The notes under the pieces: model-generated
Told to the model about the DNA's origin: nothing
What the model saw: only the letters and a program-made list of their open reading frames with translations
Databases searched by the model: none
Shown: positions 5,897 to 8,673 of the stretch, in pieces
Layout of the letters: each line of letters starts with the position of its first letter
Numbering within the stretch: position 1 is the first letter of the stretch
Source: Verrucomicrobiota bacterium
Lineage (GTDB): Bacteria > Verrucomicrobiota > Verrucomicrobiia > Limisphaerales > UBA9464
DNA: 8,673 nucleotides
NCBI GenBank assembly: GCA_947454295.1
Contig: CANGMO010000072.1
Coordinates: 1-8,673 of the forward strand
Direction of reading: 5' to 3'
Position numbers and translations under genes: made by a program

Positions 5897-8523
5897 GGCG
5901 TGTTCGAGTTCCGGGCGTCGGCCCGCTGCTGGGGGGATCGGGTGGAGGATTTCGGCGCGGCGGGCCTGGCATCCGCATCGCTCGCGAGCCGGGTCTTCAG
6001 GAAGGGGGCGGAGGTGGTGATCCCCGCAATGAGGGCCGAGGGTTTTCCGTCGGCGCGGAGAACGGCCGCCACGATCTGATCGACCGTCTCCACGTCGGTC
6101 TCCCGCAGGCCGCGGCCGAGGGCGTAGGTCAGCATCTTCTCGGTCAAGGTGCGGTAGAAATCCGGCGCGTGCCGGGTGGCCAGAATCTGCTTCAATTCGC
6201 GGACGTCCTTGAAGGCTTCGCCGGTGAGCAGCACGCCGGAGGTGTCCACCGGCTGACCGCGCTCGGATTCGCGCCACAAGCCCATGGCGTTGAAGTTTTC
6301 CAGCGCCAGCCCCAGCGGATCCATGCGGTTGTGACAGCCGCTGCAAAGGGGTTTCTCCCGATGCAGCGCCAGCATCTCGCGCAGGGTGGGCGTCTTGTTC
6401 GCGGCCCGCTTGCTGGCGTCCTCCAGGGGCGATACGTCGGGCGGCGGCGGGGGCGGCGGCGTTCCGAGAATGTTGTCGAGGATGAACAGCCCGCGCTTCA
6501 CCGGCGAGGTGCGGGTGGGGTTCGAGGTGACCGCGAGGATGGTTCCCTGGGTGAGCAATCCGCCGCGCGAACTTTCGGCCGGCAGGGCCACGCGCCGCAG
6601 CTCTTCGCCGGCGACTGACGTGGTGAGATTGGTCAGGCCGTAGTGTTTGGCGAGACGCTCGTTAACGAACACGTAGTCGCTGTTGAGCAGCTCGCTCAGG
6701 GGACGATCCTCGCGAATGACATAGGCCACGGTCTTTTCGGTTTCCTGGCGCATGGCGCGTCGCAGGTCGCCATTGAGTTCCACGCGAACCGGGGCGTTGT
6801 TGCGCTTCACGATCTCGGGGCGCAGCGTCTCCAATTCCTTGCGCTCCTCGGCTGTCAGGTCGCTTTCGGTGCGTTGACGCAGGGCGCGGAAGCGATCGCG
6901 CTTCGCCTCGAAGGCCGTATCAGGCACCGCTTCGCGAGCCAGGACCTGACGGGCGTCGATCGATACGTTCTCGATGTCCCGGGCCTGTAGCCATTGTCCA
7001 ACGAAGTTGCGGATGAAGCCGTCGAATCGTGCGTCAGACATCAGGCGTCGCACCTGGGGTTCCAGGTTGGCCCGAAGCTTTCGGTCGCCCGCGAGACGCA
7101 GCAGTTCCTCGTCCGGCATGGTGGACCAGAAAAAGTACGAAAGCCGCGAAGCCAGGGCGTATTCGTCCACGAACGGATACTTTCCGCCCGAGGCGATGGC
7201 ATCGGAGAATTCCTCCCGGAACAAGAACCGCGGCGACGCAAGAATGGCAACGAAGGCCTGACGGATCCCCGCTTCGAACGGCTTGGAACCATCGCGGTAT
7301 ACCGCTTCGGCCAGAGTGGCGAGCCGATCGACGGTGGCGACATCCACCGGGCGTCGGAAGGCGCGCCGGGCAAAGGGCTCGATGAGCTCCCGGGCGTACC
7401 GGCGCCGGCCCGCCGTGTCGGCCGGGGGATCCTTGGGAAAGAATCGCGCGTAGTGAGCTGGCTTCACCCAGTGCTGGCGCTCCATCGGCCCGCGCAGGGT
7501 GAGTGAGTCGAGACGAAGGGCGAGGGAGCGGACGTGCTTTTGACCCGGGGTCAGGGGCTGAATCTCAAACTCCAGCACGTGATCGCCGGCGGACAGGGTT
7601 CGCTCGAGCGCGAACTGAAACGGACGGTTTCCCTCGCGGGTGAACGCACGCGACCACGCTTCCTGGCCATCAATCCGGAGCGTGATCTTGCACTGATTGT
7701 AATCGAACTGGTTGTCGACGAAGCGCTCGGTGGCCGCGAGATCGAGCCCCAATTTGAAGGTGCCGCCCTGCTGAAACGTGTGCCGGTGCGTGACGCGTGC
7801 CGGCTCGTAGTAGGAAAGGGTCAGCGGTCCGCTGGCGCCCTTTCCTTTGCCGGCGCCGGGCGCGTTGGTCGCGGCGAACTGCTTTCCGGAAATCACCGTT
7901 TCGGCCGGCAGCGCGGATTCCCCCGGAACCGCCTTTTCGACGATAGACTGCGCGGCTGCGAGGTACTTCTCCAGCAGCATGGGGGAGACCGTCAACACCT
8001 CGCCGAGATTGTCGAATCCGTGTCCGCTGTCGTCGGCAGGGAACTCGACCTGGGTGTCGAATTCGACCCCAAGGAGATCGCGGATGGTGTTGCGATATTC
8101 GGTCCGGTTGAGCCGGCGCACCACCACATGACCGGGGTCGGGATCGGCGGGATCGGCGTGGAACACGGACGCCTTGATCCAGTGTTCGAGGCGCTGCTTC
8201 TGCTCCGCCGAGGGCTGTGATTTGCGGGCCGGGGGCATGAGGCCGGCGCGCACATTCTTGAGGACCGCGAGCCAGGTGTCGTGATCCGCCAGCGCGGCGT
8301 CGTCGGATGCGAACGCGTCAAAATCGACGCCGCCCTTCTTTTCCCCGTCGGCATGGCAGTCGCCGCAGAATTCCCGGAGCAGCGGGCGGATCTCGGAGGT
8401 GAATCGGGCGTCCGATGCCGCATGCAGCGGCCCAGATACGGCAAACGCTGTCAGGGTCGCGATTCCGACCTTCCGGACGCCTGCGGGCAGCAGGCGGCGA
8501 AGGAAGCGGGCGGGGTGGACCAT
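5893..8523 (-). CDS. Secreted DUF1592 family protein with two haem c motifs (PSCyt1-DUF1587-DUF1595-DUF1592-DUF1588-DUF1585)
   Basis: An 876-residue exported protein of a PVC-typical family whose reaction is, to my knowledge, undetermined. The chosen ATG gives a Sec signal: basic start (FLRRLLPAGVRK), hydrophobic stretch about 19-30, and likely cleavage after LHA (35). An in-frame GTG at 8661 would bury this signal and run into the upstream gene. A PSCyt1-like N-terminus (about 42-118) carries the haem motif CGDCH (53-57) and GLMPP (94-98), where Met96 is a plausible sixth haem ligand. DUF1587 begins at RRLNRTEYRNTIRDLLGV (136-153). A beta-rich stretch (about 235-346) follows. DUF1595 covers about 378-438 and DUF1592 about 449-635, which includes a charged helical insert near 535-580. 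DUF1588 is about 653-750, with the family's LGTPPPPPPP turn and a second CxxCH (727-731). DUF1585 is about 758-845, and the tail is disordered. The stop overlaps the start of the DUF1552 gene by ATGA, so the two products are probably coupled. Family assignment is strong; function is unknown. Confidence 0.93.
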   Translation of the reverse strand: MVHPARFLRRLLPAGVRKVGIATLTAFAVSGPLHAASDARFTSEIRPLLREFCGDCHADGEKKGGVDFDAFASDDAALADHDTWLAVLKNVRAGLMPPARKSQPSAEQKQRLEHWIKASVFHADPADPDPGHVVVRRLNRTEYRNTIRDLLGVEFDTQVEFPADDSGHGFDNLGEVLTVSPMLLEKYLAAAQSIVEKAVPGESALPAETVISGKQFAATNAPGAGKGKGASGPLTLSYYEPARVTHRHTFQQGGTFKLGLDLAATERFVDNQFDYNQCKITLRIDGQEAWSRAFTREGNRPFQFALERTLSAGDHVLEFEIQPLTPGQKHVRSLALRLDSLTLRGPMERQHWVKPAHYARFFPKDPPADTAGRRRYARELIEPFARRAFRRPVDVATVDRLATLAEAVYRDGSKPFEAGIRQAFVAILASPRFLFREEFSDAIASGGKYPFVDEYALASRLSYFFWSTMPDEELLRLAGDRKLRANLEPQVRRLMSDARFDGFIRNFVGQWLQARDIENVSIDARQVLAREAVPDTAFEAKRDRFRALRQRTESDLTAEERKELETLRPEIVKRNNAPVRVELNGDLRRAMRQETEKTVAYVIREDRPLSELLNSDYVFVNERLAKHYGLTNLTTSVAGEELRRVALPAESSRGGLLTQGTILAVTSNPTRTSPVKRGLFILDNILGTPPPPPPPDVSPLEDASKRAANKTPTLREMLALHREKPLCSGCHNRMDPLGLALENFNAMGLWRESERGQPVDTSGVLLTGEAFKDVRELKQILATRHAPDFYRTLTEKMLTYALGRGLRETDVETVDQIVAAVLRADGKPSALIAGITTSAPFLKTRLASDADARPAAPKSSTRSPQQRADARNSNTP

Positions 8524-8528
8524 TTGCG

Positions 8529-8545
8529 GGAATCTAATGGATTCC
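8529..8545 (-). promoter_or_regulatory. Inverted repeat and possible -10 just upstream of the DUF1592 gene
   Basis: On the minus strand a perfect 6-bp inverted repeat, GGAATC-CATTA-GATTCC, ends 5 nt before the ATG at 8523. It occupies the position where a ribosome binding site would be expected, and no Shine-Dalgarno sequence is visible. The same stretch contains TAGATT (8536-8531), with TTGTGC (8560-8555) 18 bp upstream, a weak match to a sigma-70 promoter. If used, transcription would begin at or almost at the ATG and give a leaderless mRNA. The alternatives are an operator or a start-site hairpin. The palindrome is seen directly; the role is inference. Confidence 0.35.
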
Positions 8546-8597
8546 GTTGACCCCGCACAACTCTCCAGTCCCTCACCGGAGGGGGGTAGAATCGCAA

Positions 8598-8672
8598 TTA
8601 CTTGCCCGCTGGTTTTGGAGCCGCCGGCTTGGGAACCGCGGGTTGGGGTACCGTCAGCCACAAATGCGAGAT
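8598..8672 (-). CDS. C-terminal end of an unidentified upstream gene (partial)
   Basis: The 5' part lies outside the window. Reading leftward from 8672, one frame stays open for 24 codons and ends in TAA (8600-8598). The visible tail reads HLWLTVPQ followed by the Pro/Ala/Lys-rich end PAVPKPAAPKPAGK. The repeated PKPA units and terminal Lys look like a real low-complexity C-terminus of the kind often seen on exported or surface proteins of GC-rich bacteria. It ends 74 bp before the start of the next minus-strand gene, a normal intergenic distance. Function cannot be assigned from 24 residues. The evidence for it being coding is compositional only, so confidence is moderate. Confidence 0.5.
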   Translation of the reverse strand: MSHLWLTVPQPAVPKPAAPKPAGK

Positions 8673-8673
8673 C

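Noticed and set aside
4418..6079. A 553-codon plus-strand open frame opposite the DUF1552 gene
   Set aside because: It is a GC-rich antisense shadow: low-complexity Gly/Ala/Arg-rich translation, no recognisable domain, and the opposite strand encodes a clear full-length family protein.
5897..6346. N-terminal extension of the DUF1552 protein by 150 residues
   Set aside because: The extension lies wholly inside the DUF1592/DUF1585 coding region in another frame. The Tat signal directly follows the ATG at 5896, which shows the true start.
6418..6465. Seven-proline run in the DUF1592 protein as a repeat-expansion or frameshift hotspot
   Set aside because: The LGTPPPPPPP turn is a normal feature of the DUF1588 region in this family, and the frame remains intact on both sides.
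8524..8661. A 46-residue N-terminal extension of the DUF1592 protein from a GTG
   Set aside because: It would bury the signal peptide and overlap the likely C-terminus of the upstream gene.
1..8673. CRISPR array, transposon ends, tRNA/rRNA or defence genes
   Set aside because: None of the required signatures was found: no regularly spaced repeats, no transposase or integrase motifs, no tRNA-like cloverleaf with T-loop, and all long coding frames belong to housekeeping-type or PVC-specific families.

Overview
This 8.7-kb, GC-rich window reads entirely on the minus strand. It most resembles a PVC-group bacterium, probably Verrucomicrobiota (Limisphaerales/Pedosphaera-like). The main reason is the paired DUF1592-type cytochrome-c-like protein and DUF1552 Tat-exported protein, families heavily expanded in Planctomycetes and Verrucomicrobiota. 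An exported NIPSNAP protein, an actinobacterial-like BaxI_1 protein and short tandem repeats between genes fit this. The assignment is inference from family content; no rRNA or tRNA is present to confirm it. No clear Shine-Dalgarno sequence precedes any of the genes.

Layout in transcription order (right to left). At the right edge is the last part of an unidentified gene ending in a Pro/Ala/Lys tail (8598-8672). After a 74-bp gap comes an 876-residue secreted protein with two CxxCH haem-binding motifs and the domain series PSCyt1-like, DUF1587, beta-rich insert, DUF1595, DUF1592, DUF1588, DUF1585 (5893-8523). It overlaps the next gene by ATGA. That gene encodes a 465-residue DUF1552 protein with a twin-arginine signal (4499-5896). 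Sixty-one bases downstream, after a heptamer tandem repeat, lies an exported NodB-type polysaccharide deacetylase (3574-4437). These three probably form one transcription unit acting outside the cytoplasm.

A 97-bp gap leads to a seven-helix Bax inhibitor-1 family membrane protein (2742-3476), closed by the best intrinsic terminator in the window (2679-2707). Next is an exported protein with two NIPSNAP domains (1821-2621). After a 189-bp gap holding a palindrome that could be an operator comes a 474-residue FMN-dependent nitronate monooxygenase-like protein with a cysteine-rich C-terminal segment (207-1631). The last 206 bp hold a degenerate 9-nt-period repeat and a GC-rich block of inverted repeats, with no convincing gene.

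The most interesting unit is the translationally coupled DUF1592/DUF1552 pair, whose biochemical function is not established to my knowledge. One partner should carry haem c after Sec export and the other should be exported folded by Tat. With a deacetylase next to it, an extracytoplasmic redox or polysaccharide-processing role is plausible but unproven. I see no CRISPR array, transposase, integrase, toxin-antitoxin or classical defence module.
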